This document shows, piece by piece, positions 25,080 through 36,003 of a stretch of 64,000 bases of DNA (position 1 is the first letter of the stretch; the number at the start of each line of letters is the position of its first letter). This DNA is from Ophiura sarsii (lineage: Eukaryota > Echinodermata > Ophiuroidea > Amphilepidida > Ophiuridae): NCBI GenBank assembly GCA_035610835.1, contig CM069455.1, positions 788,335 to 852,334 of the forward strand, in the 5' to 3' direction. A program made the translations under genes and the position numbers. Under the pieces are notes generated by a model, which did no database searches, had not been told where the DNA came from, and saw only the letters and a list, made by a program, of their open reading frames with translations.

Positions 25080-25925
25080 ATAAGCTCAACCTTTTTTCAA
25101 AACAATCGACATCGACGAAGTCCCGGTGTTGAAGCCATCATCTTCGACGGCGCGAAGCTCAACCTTTTTTCTAAATAAATCTACATCGCGAGGAAGAACC
25201 GGTGGTGAAACCATCATCATCGACGGCGCGAAGCTCAACCTTTTTTCTAAAAACATCTACATCGTCGAAGCTCCGGTATTGAAGCCATCATCTTCGACGG
25301 CGCGAAGCTCAACCTTTTTCTAAACAAATCTACATCGGCGAAGTCTCGGTGTTGAAGCCATCATCATCGACGGCGCGAAGCTCAACCTTTTTTCAAAACA
25401 ATCAACATCGGCGAAGTCCCGGTGTTGAAGCCATCATCTTCGACGGCGCGAAGCTCAACCTTTTTCTAAACAAATCTACATCGCGAGGAAGAATAACCGC
25501 TAGTGAAACAATCATCATCGACAGCGCGAAGCTCAATCCTTTTTTCAAAACAATCAATATCAGCGAAGCACCGCTGATGAAGCCATCATCATCGACGGCG
25601 CGAAGCTCAATCTTTTTTTTCAAAACAATCAACATCGGCGAAGCACCGCTGATGAAGCCATCATCATCGACGGCGCGAAGCTCAATCTTTTTTTTCAAAA
25701 CAATCAACATCGGCGAAGCACCGCTGATGATGCCATCATCATCGACGGCGCGAAGCTCAATTTTTTTTCAAAACAATCAACATCGGCGAAGCACCGCTGA
25801 TGATGCCATCATCATCGACGGCGCGAAGCTCAATCTTTTTTCAAAACAATCAACATCGGCGAAGCACCGCTGATGAAGCCATCATCATCGACGGCGCGAA
25901 GCTCAATCTTTTTTTCAAAACAATT
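25080..25925 (+). repeat. Tandem array of ~75-bp units (left arm)
   Basis: About 11 units each contain CGACGGCGCGAAGCTCAA, a T-run, AAAACAATCAACATCGGCGA and TGATGAAGCCATCATCATCG. Units vary from about 71 to 77 bp. The last five, from about 25550, are the most alike. Units of 75 bp keep a 25-codon frame open on both strands, giving ORFs of repeated peptide. An inverted array lies at 30735-31227. Confidence 0.92.
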
Positions 25926-26341
25926 AGTACCTACTGTTTTACCATCATACTTTGGACACTGTTCGCAACGTCCGGGCTCGCAATTTAAATAAGATTTGGG
26001 ACATGTTTAATGTTAACGCTATGGCAGAGGTCTTCCCTTCTCTTACCCCTCCCCGGTAAATAAATATTGACTCTACCTATGCTTTTAATAACATGGGATC
26101 AACCTATCTACATTGTCTAGTGGGAGAGCTCAATGCGTTCCTTATTTCGGACAAAGTGTATCAACCTTTTTGTTTGTTCATGATGGGTCCATTAATTTTA
26201 GTGAATCAATTTACAATGTTATGGAAAATAATTGTACGTGGATAAAATTATAAATGTTATGGTTAATCAGTGTGTCCATGTATGATTGTGGTTTGTCGTC
26301 GACGTATTGTTGTATTTATTTCACCCAAGTCCCCTACATCA

Positions 26342-26370
26342 CCCCCCCCCCCCCCCCCCCCCCCCCCCCC
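26342..26370 (+). repeat. Poly-C tract
   Basis: About 29 uninterrupted C residues. Pro-rich and Gly-rich open frames across it are artefacts. Confidence 0.9.
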
Positions 26371-26454
26371 AGGCTGTCAGATCTCCTCCCGATCCCGGTG
26401 GTATGCTACATATATAATTATAGCTCTGGAGGGTGTCATAGATACTGAAATTCG

Positions 26455-26871
26455 GTCCCTTGTGCAATATCAAGGGGTAAAGAACGACCCATAATGTTCC
26501 AATGCAAAAAGAACGACCCATAATATATTTTGGCCAACCTGTCCCACAATGCAATAGTAAGGGACAGTCCAGCACCTCATCAATTTGGGCAGTCCAACAC
26601 CTCAACAATTATAAGGGGCGGCGTCCAACAATGCAATATTAAGGGGCTGCCTCATGAATGGGCGGTGTTATTCTACATACAATGTGGACAGTCCATAATC
26701 TATCTTTGGACGGGGCTTTTAAAGAACGACCCATTATCTATTTTGGCCAACCTGTCCCACATGCAATGTTAAGGGACAGTCCACACCTCATCAATTTGGG
26801 CAGGGCTTTTAAAGAACGACCCATAATCTATTTAAGCCGACCTGTCACATGATACTGAACTTCAGTCCCAA
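26455..26871 (+). repeat. satB satellite, left block
   Basis: Diverged tandem modules share GGCTTTTAAAGAACGACCCA, CAATATTAAGGG, CAGTCCAACACC and CACATGATACTGAACTTCAG. The block stops at 26871 where the tail of the inserted L2-type element begins, and resumes at 29198. Confidence 0.88.
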
Positions 26872-27062
26872 TACAATACAATACAATACAGAAAGCATTA
26901 ATTGCGCCATTTCCAAAAGGCTCAGAGCGCTTACAAGATAAAACCTTAAAATTACAACTTAAACTACAAAATGTGAGTGTACTGTAACATGAGCATAGTA
27001 CGTACAATATATTATAGCAATTACAAAATAGATTAGAAACAAAATATAAACAGAAAAACTGT

Positions 27063-29048
27063 TTAAGGGAACAAATGAGTTTTAAGAGCTTTTTTGAACA
27101 CACTTGTAGATGATGATTGTCTAATACAGATAGGTAGCTTATTCCACTCTTTTGACGCACAAACTGTGAAAGTTCTATCACCAGCTAGAACTCTAGTGAT
27201 AGGGTATTGAAGACGTAGATAGTCATTAGAAGATCGGAGTGGTCTCTTTGGAACATATAATGATAAACAATTTGACAAGTAGATTGGTCCTTGGTTATGA
27301 AGACATTTATAAACACACAGAAGTAATTTAAAGATGATCCTTTGGCGTATTGGAAGCCAATGCAGTGATTTTAAAAGTGGTCCAGGCGAATGTTTTCGGT
27401 CGACTTCAAATACAAGACGTGCAGCCCAGTTTTGCAAACGTTGCAGGCGAATGATGTAAGTAGATGGTAGCGAAGAGAGAAGGCCATTACAATAATCGAG
27501 ACGTGAGAGTATCAATGAACGTACAGCATGTTGACATGTAGGTTGATCAATATATTTCCTGATTCTGCCGATATTTCGTAAATGGAAAGTAACCGTTTTG
27601 CTGACATTTGTGATATGTGATGACATGGTCATTTGTGAATCAAAGAAGGCGCCTAAATTCCTTACGGTCTTCACAGGTTGAATGTTTTCATTTCCAATAG
27701 AAAGAGTTATATCAGATGGCAGATGGTGTTTGCGATTGTATGTAGATGCGGCAATAAAGAACTCTGTTTTGCTATCATTTATCTTTAATTTGTTTGCAGT
27801 CATCCAGTTCTTAATATCAAATATACACTTTTGGAGTCGAGTTATTGCACTGTTAAGGTCACCCGGCACTTTGGGATCAAATGATATGTATAACTGCGTA
27901 TCATCGGCATACTTATGATGAGACACATTATGATGATTTGCAATGTCACCAACTGGAAGGGTATAAACAGAATATCCAACAGGTCCGACTACAGAGCCTT
28001 GTGGCAAACCAAACTGCGAGATGATTGGATCTGAAAGTTCACCAGCTATATCCACTTGGGTAGACCAATCATTTAGATAGGAACGAAACCAATTTAATGC
28101 AGTTCCTTTGACACAAATCCGTTCAGAAAGACGTGAAATTAAAATGTCGTGGTCAATCGTGTCAAATGCAGCTGATAAGTCTAATAACACAAGAAGAACA
28201 GCTCTATTAGCATCTAGTGAAAACATGATGTCATTTTTCACTTTTAGAAGTGCTGATTCAGTACTGTGTAGTGCTCTGTATGCAGATTGGTAAGGGTCTG
28301 CAAGATTGTTCAAATCCATATGTTCTGTGAGACGTGAACATGCGATCTTTTCAATTAATTTACCAACAAAAGTTATATTGGCAACAGGTCTGTAGTTCTT
28401 CAGCGTATTTTGATCAAGAGTTGGCTTTTTCAGTAGAGGCCTTATAATTGCAGAATGAGCTCCTTTGGGAAAGACTCCGGTAGAAAGAGAGACATTTACA
28501 ATATCAGCAAGCACAGGAAGAAGTTGAGGCAGGTTGTCTTTGAGGTACCATGTTGATATAGGATCCAACCGACTGGTTTTACTTGGTGATGAGTTGATGA
28601 TTTTCAAAAGTTCAATTTCATTAGTTGGTCTGAACACTTCAAGAGGAGGAAAAATTCCATGGGAAGAGTCACAAAAGTGATCAGGAATACTAACATTTTC
28701 ATTGTCAAGTTCCTTTCTGATGTTCACAATCTTATTGACAAAGAATGAAGAGAATTGATTGGCGAGATCTATTGCAGAATCGTAGTATGGTAGATGTTGA
28801 ACATTTTTGTTGAGAAGTGAGTTAATAGTGCGGTAGACATCTTTAGTTGAACAAGAAGATAGTTTATCCTTGAAGAATGCTTGTTTTGCAGACATGGTGA
28901 GATCATTTACATTACGTTTTGCATTTAAATAAAATTCACGATCAAGTTCGGACTTGGACTTTCTCCACTTTCGTTCTGCTTGACGGCGTTCACGACGTGC
29001 GGTGTGAATTGAATCATTGTAGTACAAATTTGTCTTTGTCGATATCAC
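27063..29048 (-). CDS. L2/CR1-type reverse transcriptase ORF (661 codons, near-intact)
   Basis: This frame encodes a non-LTR reverse transcriptase. In order: a basic linker (TARRERRQAERKWRK, residues 17-31); SSPSKTSRLDPISTWYLK (153-170); NYRPVANITFVGKLIEKI (218-235); motif A LVLLDLSAAFDTIDHDIL (286-303, catalytic Asp290); motif B GLPQGSVVGPVGYSVY (347-362); motif C YADD (380-383) with both catalytic Asp; then SRLDYCNGLL, LHWLPIRQRIIFKLLL and a C-terminal KTHLFP typical of these clades. The listed start is a GTG inside the frame, not a real initiator. An endonuclease remnant (LDLVFTR, LMSDHHVICF) lies at about 29199-29060 in another frame, so an internal deletion or frameshift separates the two domains. 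RT residues look intact, but the element is 5'-truncated. Confidence 0.92.
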   Translation of the reverse strand: MISTKTNLYYNDSIHTARRERRQAERKWRKSKSELDREFYLNAKRNVNDLTMSAKQAFFKDKLSSCSTKDVYRTINSLLNKNVQHLPYYDSAIDLANQFSSFFVNKIVNIRKELDNENVSIPDHFCDSSHGIFPPLEVFRPTNEIELLKIINSSPSKTSRLDPISTWYLKDNLPQLLPVLADIVNVSLSTGVFPKGAHSAIIRPLLKKPTLDQNTLKNYRPVANITFVGKLIEKIACSRLTEHMDLNNLADPYQSAYRALHSTESALLKVKNDIMFSLDANRAVLLVLLDLSAAFDTIDHDILISRLSERICVKGTALNWFRSYLNDWSTQVDIAGELSDPIISQFGLPQGSVVGPVGYSVYTLPVGDIANHHNVSHHKYADDTQLYISFDPKVPGDLNSAITRLQKCIFDIKNWMTANKLKINDSKTEFFIAASTYNRKHHLPSDITLSIGNENIQPVKTVRNLGAFFDSQMTMSSHITNVSKTVTFHLRNIGRIRKYIDQPTCQHAVRSLILSRLDYCNGLLSSLPSTYIIRLQRLQNWAARLVFEVDRKHSPGPLLKSLHWLPIRQRIIFKLLLCVYKCLHNQGPIYLSNCLSLYVPKRPLRSSNDYLRLQYPITRVLAGDRTFTVCASKEWNKLPICIRQSSSTSVFKKALKTHLFP

Positions 29049-29197
29049 AATACTTGCGCAGAGTAGAAGTAATTTCCATAGGTTTTGGTTTTGGTAAGTC
29101 TAATGTGAAACAAATAACATGGTGATCAGACATTAGCTTATCTTCTGTATGGCAGTCCTTGAGTAATGTTTCATCGGTACGTGTGAACACTAAATCT
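29049..29197 (-). pseudogene. Truncated endonuclease C-terminus of the L2-type element
   Basis: The minus-strand frame reads LDLVFTRTDETLLKDC, then KLMSDHHVICFTLDLPK (endonuclease SDHH motif) and ends at a stop just after DIDKDKFVLQ. Compared with intact relatives, the linker that should join it to the RT frame is missing and the frame changes, so this copy cannot make one EN-RT polyprotein. Confidence 0.75.
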
Positions 29198-30335
29198 AAT
29201 GCAATATTAAGGGGCAGCCCAACACCTTAACAATTTGGACGGGACTATTAAAGAACGATCCATAATCTATCTTTTTTCTACAGCCCAGCGGGGCTCATTA
29301 CAATCCGAAATATGTCCCTGTGCAATATCAAGGGGTAAAGAACGACCCATAATGTCCCAATGCAAAAAGAATGACCCATAATCTATTTTGGCCAACCTGT
29401 CCCACAATGCAATATTAAGGGACAATCCAGCGCCTCATCAATTTTGGCAGGGCTTTTAAAGAACGACCCATAATCTATTTAAGCCGACCTGTCACATGAT
29501 ACTGAACTTCAGTCCCAATTAAGGGGCAGTCCAACACCTTAACAATTTGGACGGGACTATTAAAGAACGACCCATAATATATCTTTGGACGGGGCTTTTA
29601 AAGAACGACCCATAATCTATTTTGGCCAATCTGTCCCACATGATATGTTAATGGACAGTCCAGCACCTCATCAATTTGTGCAGGGCTTTTAAAGAACGAC
29701 CCATAATCTATTTAAGCCGACCTGTCACATGATACTGAACTTCAGTCCCAATGCAATATTAAGGGGCAGTCCAACACCTTAACAATTTGGACGGGACTAT
29801 TAAAGAACGACCCATAATATATCTTTGGACGGGGCTTTTAAAGAACGACCCATAATCTACGAGAACTTCAGTCCCAATGCAATATTAAGGGGCAGTCCAA
29901 CACCTTAACAATTTTGACGGGACTATTAAAGAACGACCCACAATATATCTTTGGACGGGGCTTTTAAAGAACGACCCATAATCTAGTTTGGTAAATCTGT
30001 CACATGATACTGAGATTCTGTCCCTGTGCAATATCAAGGGGTAAAGAACGACCCATAATGTCCCAATGCAAAAAGAACGACCAGTAATCTATTTCGGCCA
30101 ACCTGTCCCACAATGCAATATTAAGGGACAGTCCAGCACCTCATCAATTTGGGCAGTGCTTTTAAAGAACGACCCATAATCTATTTAACATGTTTAAGCC
30201 GACCTGTCACATGATACTGAACTTCAGTCCCAATGCAATATTAAGGGGCAGTCCAACACCTTAACAATTTGGACGGGACTATTAAAGAACGACCCATAAT
30301 ATATCTTTGGACGGGGCTTTTAAAGAACGACCCGT
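29198..30335 (+). repeat. satB satellite, right block
   Basis: The array has composite modules. TTAAGGGGCAGTCCAACACC begins modules near 29519, 29759, 29884 and 30240, so spacing varies between about 125 and 360 bp. Modules combine GGACGGGACTATTAAAGAAC, ATCTTTGGACGGGGCTTTTA, TATTTAAGCCGACCTGTCAC and CATGATACTGAACTTCAG. No coding potential. Confidence 0.9.
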
Positions 30336-30539
30336 AGTTAATGGGACGCTAAAGTACTGACTGACACTTGAGTTGGTTATACAAGTCCAGTGGTTTTAGG
30401 ATACAATTATTTAATTCCCACGTGTGATGAATTTTATAGGGGGATATATGATCAAAATCCATTATTGCATTGAAACCAACGGAAATTCAAAATTTACGGC
30501 CGTTCGTCGTGTCCGCCATCGTCTGGGTGCCGGACGGCA

Positions 30540-30734
30540 GTGCCATTGATCCTTAATCAAGGATTTAATATCACACAGCATATCATAAAACCACATTATT
30601 ATAATCAACCTACTAGACGTATAGGAGCTAATAGTTTTGGAGTTAGAATATATTTATTACCTGGTCAGTTACTTATTTTGAGGACTGTATTTAATATGTC
30701 ATTGAGGTTTGAAAATTATACAAAATACTATTGT
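30540..30734 (+). other. Unrecognised open frame running into the inverted 75-bp array
   Basis: An open frame (119 codons in all, 30540-30899) starts with MPLILNQGFNITQHIIKPHY. Its first 65 residues are not repetitive and have ordinary composition. It then runs into two translated copies of the 75-bp repeat (peptide ELRAVDDDGFISGASPM). I do not recognise a family. It may be a captured gene fragment or chance. Confidence 0.25.
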
Positions 30735-31227
30735 TTTGAAAAAAAGCTTGAGCTTCGCGCCGTCGATGATGATGGCATCATCAGCGGTGCTTCGCCGATG
30801 TTGATTGTTTTGAAAAAAAAGATTGAGCTTCGCGCCGTCGATGATGATGGCTTCATCAGCGGTGCTTCGCCGATGTTGATTGTTTTGAAAAAAGATTGAG
30901 CTTCGCGCCGTCGATGATGATGGTGCCGAAGGTGATATTGAAAAAGGAGACCTTTCCGATGTTGCATTATTTTCTAAAAGTTTGAGCTTCGCGCCGTCGA
31001 AGATGATTTTAAAAAAAGAGGAGCTTCAAAAATGGTAGGAAAAAGAAAATTGAGCTTCGCGCCGTCGATGATGATGGTTCACCAGCGGTGCTTTCGCGCT
31101 GGCGAAGGTGATATTGAAAAGGAAGACCTTTTCGATGTTGCATTATTTTTTAAAAGGTTGAGCTTCGCGCCGTCGAAGATGATTTAAAAAAAAGTGGAGC
31201 TTCAAAAATGGTAGGGTATTCTAAAGT
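30735..31227 (-). repeat. Tandem ~75-bp array, inverted relative to 25080-25925 (right arm)
   Basis: The units read as the reverse complement of the left array: TTGAGCTTCGCGCCGTCGAT, GATGGCTTCATCAGCGGTGC and TTCGCCGATGTTGATTGTTT. From 30925 the units degenerate and include AGGTGATATTGAAAA(A/G)G modules. The outer edge AAATGGTAGGGTATTCTAAA (31207-31226) is the reverse complement of TTTAGAATACCCTACCATTT at 24921-24940, so the inverted relationship extends beyond the arrays. Confidence 0.88.
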
Positions 31228-31559
31228 TTAGCCAAAATCCTAAACAAAACAATGTACCACGAATCACAACTTGTTTATTTTTACTTTTTGTTTTTTATTT
31301 TATTTTTTGACACGGCAATGACACGGCAATTATTTAACAGATCTAAACACCACGTTAGATTTAGTATATAAATATATAAAAACTCTCACCATTGAAAAAT
31401 AAACCACGCCGGCATTCCAATTTGGAGAGTTCTGATTAGCTGCAGATTCCTGGCGAAAACCGGGTGTTGACCCATTATTAAAACCAAGGCTGCTGCCGTT
31501 ACCAGGGACGCCATTGGCGAAAAAGTTCAATGTACCTGCTGTTGATGACGCTAAACTGA
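31228..31559 (-). other. Possible continuation of the Ser/Asn-rich ORF (fragment)
   Basis: A minus-strand open frame (31330-31530) contains GVPGNGSSLGFNNGSTPGF and SAANQNSPNWN, similar in Ser/Asn/Gly composition to the ORF just upstream on the same strand (31560-32101). It may be the same broken gene in another frame. Confidence 0.3.
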
Positions 31560-32101
31560 TGCACAGGACGTGGATCCGGTAAAACTTGCTGATAACTGCC
31601 CAAAGACGATGTGATGACTTGAGACACTTGGTTTTGTTCCGGGTTTTGGTTTTGGTTTTGGTTTTGTTCCGGGTTTTGTTCCGGGTAATGCGATTACATT
31701 ACCGTCATTAACGACCACCGTAGACGAGCCTGGATTTGATCGAGGGATAGACCACAGATAGTCAATAGACGAACTTGACGAAATGGCGAAACCATGACTA
31801 CCAGTACCAGCACTCGTAACAACGATACCAGTGCTTGCGACGTACCGAGCTGAACGATGGAGTTACTTACAACAACTGCTGCCGCCGATTTGTTGTTATT
31901 AGAGTTCGGGCGGGAGTTTGAAGCATTCGTTGCACTTGAAGAATTGTTTTCACCGCCATTATGACTATTATTAACTTGACTGGTCAAATTCACCATCGCC
32001 TGCCTTTGAGATCTAGTTTCACGGCTAGCTGGTTGAGGCTGAAGATTTGTAACTGCAACTGAACGTATGGTACCCCGACCACGGCCGCGTCTCCCAGGCA
32101 T
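31560..32101 (-). pseudogene. RGRG-start, Ser/Asn-rich ORF of unknown function, probably frameshifted
   Basis: The frame starts at an ATG at 32099-32101 with MPGRRGRGRGTIRS (Arg-Gly-rich, likely nucleic-acid binding), followed by a Ser/Asn/Gln-rich, low-complexity stretch (HNGGENNSSSATNASNS, NSNNNKSAAAVVV). The annotated frame ends at 31694. Past about residue 90 another frame has similar composition (VVTSAGTGSHGFAISSSSS), then a (CCAAAA)-type repeat at 31640-31680, consistent with a frameshift near 31830. A basic Gly-rich N-terminus fits a gag-like ORF of a retroelement, but no zinc knuckle, RT or integrase is visible, so this is only a guess. Confidence 0.35.
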
Positions 32102-32447
32102 GATTTATTGCGTTGTAGAAAACACATTTAAATTTAAAATTTAAATTTGCAGAGCTGATAAAAGCGTGCTTCTCATCAGAAAAACACGGAGCAAAAAAAA
32201 TTAGATTTGCTGAGTTGGCTAGAACAAAGATGTTCTCTCATCAAATACCACGGAGCGAATGATCAAAACTGTGATGGAAAACGCAAGTCACAGACAGAGA
32301 ATGGATGAAAAACTAAAACGCCCACAAGAGCACTCATTGGCTGGTCAATACAAAGAGCCCAACACGCTCGAACGCACGCGACATAGATCTTTATGCAAGT
32401 GACAAAGGGAAATTTATTAACACTAGGTTAAGTATTTTTTTATTTAA

Positions 32448-33882
32448 GTGAGTTGTAAATTTGCGACGATATATCTGATATCCTTGATATAAAAGATATA
32501 AAAGATACAAACGATAGTTTTGACGATATAAAAGATAGAGATGTTTTGACTGAGATGTACTTTTGCGACGATATATCTGATATTCTTGATATTTTTGATA
32601 TAAAAGATACAAACGATAGTGGTGACGATATAAAAGATAGAGATGATTTAAGTGAGTTGTAAATTTGCGACGATATATCTGATATTCTTGATATTTCCGG
32701 TATAAATGCTATAAAAGATACAAACGATAGTTTTGACGATATAAAAGATAGAGATTTTTGAATGAGTTGTACTTTTGCGACGATATATCTGATATTCTTG
32801 ATATTTCCGATATAAATGATATAAAAGATACAAACGATAGTTTTGACGATATAAAAGATAGAGATTTTTTGATTGAGTTTTATATACTTTTGCGACGATA
32901 TATCTGATATTCTTGATATTTCCGATATAAATGATATAAAAGATACAACCGATAGTTTTGACGATATAAAAGATAGAGATTTTTTGACTGAGATGTACTT
33001 TTGCGACGATATATCTGATATTCTTGATATTTTTGATATAAAAGATACAAACGATAGTTTTGACGATATAAAAGATAGAGATGATTTAAGTGAGTTGTAA
33101 ATTTGCGACGATATATCTGATATTCTTGATATTTCCGATATAAATGCTATAAAAGATACAAACGATAGTTTTGACGATATAAATGCTATAAAAGATACAA
33201 ACGATATAAAAGATAGAGATTTTTGAATGAGTTGCACGTTTGCGACGATATATCTGATATGCTTGATATTTCCGATATAAATAATATATAAGATACAAAC
33301 GATAGTTTTGACGATATAAGAGATAGAGGTTTTTTTGACTGAGATGTACTTTTGCGACGATATATCTGATATTCTTGATATAAAAGATATAAAAGATATA
33401 AAAGATACAAACGATAGTTTTGACGATATAAAGATAGAGATGAGATGAGATGTACTTTTGCGACGATATATCTGATATTCTTGATATTTTTGATATAAAT
33501 GATATAAAAGATACAAACGATAGTCTTGACGATATAAAAGATAGAGATGATTTGAATAAGATGTACTTTTGCGACGATATGTCTGAAATTCTTGATATTT
33601 TTGATATAAATGATATAAAAGATACAAACGATAGTTTTGACGATATAAAACTAAAAGATAGAGATGATTTGAATAAGATGTACTTTTCGACGATATATCT
33701 GATATTCTTGATATTTTTTATATAAAAGATACAAACGATTTTTTGACGATATAAAAGATAGAGATGAGATGAGATGTACATTTGCGACAATATGATCTGA
33801 TATTCTTGATATTTTTGATATAAAAGATATAAAAGATACAAACGATAGTTTTGACGATATAAAAGATAGAGATTTTTTGCTA
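32448..33882 (+). repeat. satA satellite, second array
   Basis: About 14 units with the same consensus as at 11.7-20.5 kb. The order of variants from about 32640 to 33330 parallels about 17400 to 17970 in the first array, including the rare junction GAGTTTTATATACTTTTGCG (32873 and 17517). The two arrays therefore share ancestry at the higher-order level. The right edge (GATAGAGATTTTTTGCTAAA) joins satC directly. Confidence 0.93.
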
Positions 33883-35103
33883 AACCTTAACAATTTGTCG
33901 GAACGGGGCTTTTGAAGAACGTCCCATCATCTGTTTTAGCTTTCGAGGCAACTTAGCTAAAGATACCTCCACGCGGCCTCAGTTACTAGCGAGGTAGCGC
34001 TATTCTTCAGCTACTCGCCGTGCACTCGGCCGAAAATATATATTTTAGCTATCGGTCCCACATTACAATATTAAGGGGCAGGGCTTTGTCAATAGATAGG
34101 GCTTTTAAAGAACGATCAATCATTTATAACGAAGTAATATATTTTAGCTATCGGTCCCACATTACAATATTAAGGGGCAGGGCTTTGTCAATCCCGTTGT
34201 CATGCTAAACCTTAACAATTTGTCGGAACGGGGCTTTTAAAGAACGACCCATCATCTGTTATAGCTTTCGGTCCCACAATGCAAGAGGCAACTTAGCTAA
34301 AGATACCTCCACGCGGCCTAAGTTACTAGCGAGGTAGCGCTATTCTTTAGCTACTCGCCTTTAGTGCACTCGGCCGAAAATATATATTTTAGCTATCGGT
34401 CCCACATTACAATATTAAGGGGCAGGGCTTTGTCAATAGATGGGGCTTTTAAAGAACGACCAATCATTTATAATGAAGTAACATATTTTAGCTATCGGTC
34501 CCACATTACAATATTAAGGGGCAGGGCTTTGTCAATATAGATGGGTGAGCTATCGGTCCCACATTACAATATTAAGGGGCAGGGCTTTGTCAATATAGAT
34601 GGGGCTTTTAAAGAACGACCAATCATTTATAACGAAGTAATTTGTCCCGATATTCAGTCCCGTTGTCATGCTAAACCTTAACAATTTGTCGGAACGGGGC
34701 TTTTAAAGAACGACCCATAATCTGTTTTAGCTTTCGGTCACACAATGCAAGAGACAACTTAGCTAAAGATACCTCCACGCGGCCTCAGTTGCTAGCGAGG
34801 TAGCGCTATTTTTCAGCTACTCGCCATTAGTGCACTCGGCCGAAAATATATATTTTAGCTATCGGTCCCCCATTACAATATTAAGGGGCAGGGCTTTGTC
34901 AATAGATGGGGCTTTTGAAGAACGACAAATCATTTATAATGAAGTAATTTATTTTAGATAGCGGTCCCACATTACAATATTAAGGGGCAGGGCTTTGTCA
35001 TTTTATATATATGGGGCTTTTTTAAAAGCCCCATAAAAAGAACGACCAATCATGTATAACAAAGCAATATATTTTAGATAGCGGTATCACATTACAATAT
35101 TAA
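33883..35103 (+). repeat. satC satellite, left part
   Basis: Tandem modules of roughly 90 bp contain AGCTATCGGTCCCACATTAC, AATATTAAGGGGCAGGGCTT, TGTCAATAGATGGGGCTTTT and AAAGAACGACCAATCATTTA. They are interspersed with a longer module containing GCAACTTAGCTAAAGATACC, CCTCCACGCGGCC and GTGCACTCGGCCGAAAATAT. The shared GGGGCTTTTAAAGAACGACC shows common origin with satB. Confidence 0.88.
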
Positions 35104-35342
35104 CACTTTCCACGCGGCTACTGGTTTTACCATATACAAAACAGATATTTCAGAAACCTTTGCCAACTTTCAAAGTCTATCTCGCGGATTACTAAACCAA
35201 TACTGGAACTGTTTGTAGTTATTTCATTGCATTTCTCATGGTGATTCCAAATATGGTTGTGAAATTGAATTCTTTTGAAATTTTCCAACATTTTTTTGAA
35301 ATTTTGGAATGTCGTCTGCAGACGCCTGCCGCGTGGAAAGTG
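35104..35342. mobile_element. 239-bp MITE with TTAA target duplication
   Basis: The termini CACTTTCCACGCGGC and GCCGCGTGGAAAGTG form a 15-bp inverted repeat. TTAA flanks both sides (35100-35103 and 35343-35346). Deleting the element plus one TTAA recreates CAATATTAAGGGGCAGGG of satC. TTAA targeting fits piggyBac- or Kolobok-type transposases, supplied in trans. No ORF of its own. Confidence 0.88.
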
Positions 35343-35705
35343 TTAAGGGGCAGGGCTTTGTCAATAGATGGAGCCTTTAAAGAACGACCAATCATTTATA
35401 ACGAAGTAATATATTTTAGCTAGCGGTCCCACATTACCATGATTACAATATTAAGGGACAGGGCTTTGTCAATTTATATAGATGGGGCTTTTAAAGAACG
35501 ACCAATCATTTATAACGAAGTAATTCCCGATGTACAGTCCCGTTGTCATGCTAAACCTTAACAATTTGAACGGGGCTTTTAAAGAACGACCCATAATCTG
35601 TTTCAGCTATCGGTCCCACCATGCAATATTAAGAGGCAACTTAGCTAAATATACATCCACGCCTCATTTACTAGCAAGGTAGCGCTATTCTTCAGCTACT
35701 CGAAT
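35343..35705 (+). repeat. satC satellite, right part
   Basis: Continues the modules of 33883-35103 after the MITE and ends near CTTCAGCTACTCGAA at about 35705. Confidence 0.85.
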
Positions 35706-36003
35706 TTAGAGTAAAATTGAATTGCACATTGTGATATCTTACCCTTAATGATTTTGTCGTGACCGCCACACTCTGGTTTCAATTAGCGATGCTATTACAT
35801 ATTTAAACATCGTTTTAATCAAGTTTTGCATTTATTTTTTGTAGAAACAACAATACGGGTCAATTAAAATGATTGACATTAATATTTAATACATTTTGTA
35901 AAAAAACTTAAACATCAGTACATTAGTACACCTTAAAATGCAGCTTCGCGAAAGATGCCTCAACCATTTCGACGAGGCTTTTAAAGAACGACCTTTCCTC
36001 TCT
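35706..36003. other. Non-coding stretch
   Basis: No gene. A single satC-like piece (GAGGCTTTTAAAGAACGACC) lies at about 35974-35993 before the inverted satA fragment. Confidence 0.4.

Larger units (their letters stand above)
26872..29197 (-). mobile_element. L2/CR1-type non-LTR retrotransposon, 5'-truncated, inserted in satB
   Basis: The 3' end is marked by a pentanucleotide tail on the minus strand, (TTGTA)n at 26872-26890. The 5' end is cut within the endonuclease at about 29197. satB sequence flanks both sides: TTCAGTCCCAAT on the left and AATGCAATATTAAGG on the right. Joining them gives the satB consensus CAGTCCCAATGCAATATT with a short AAT overlap. The element therefore landed inside an existing satB array. 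Confidence 0.88.

Noticed and set aside
25080..25925. CRISPR array
   Set aside because: Units repeat in full without unique spacers, and the context is a eukaryotic genome. The same holds for the satellites and the 38905-39110 minisatellite.
30540..30899. A genuine 119-residue protein
   Set aside because: The last third is translated 75-bp repeat, and the first part has no recognised family. Kept only as an unrecognised frame.
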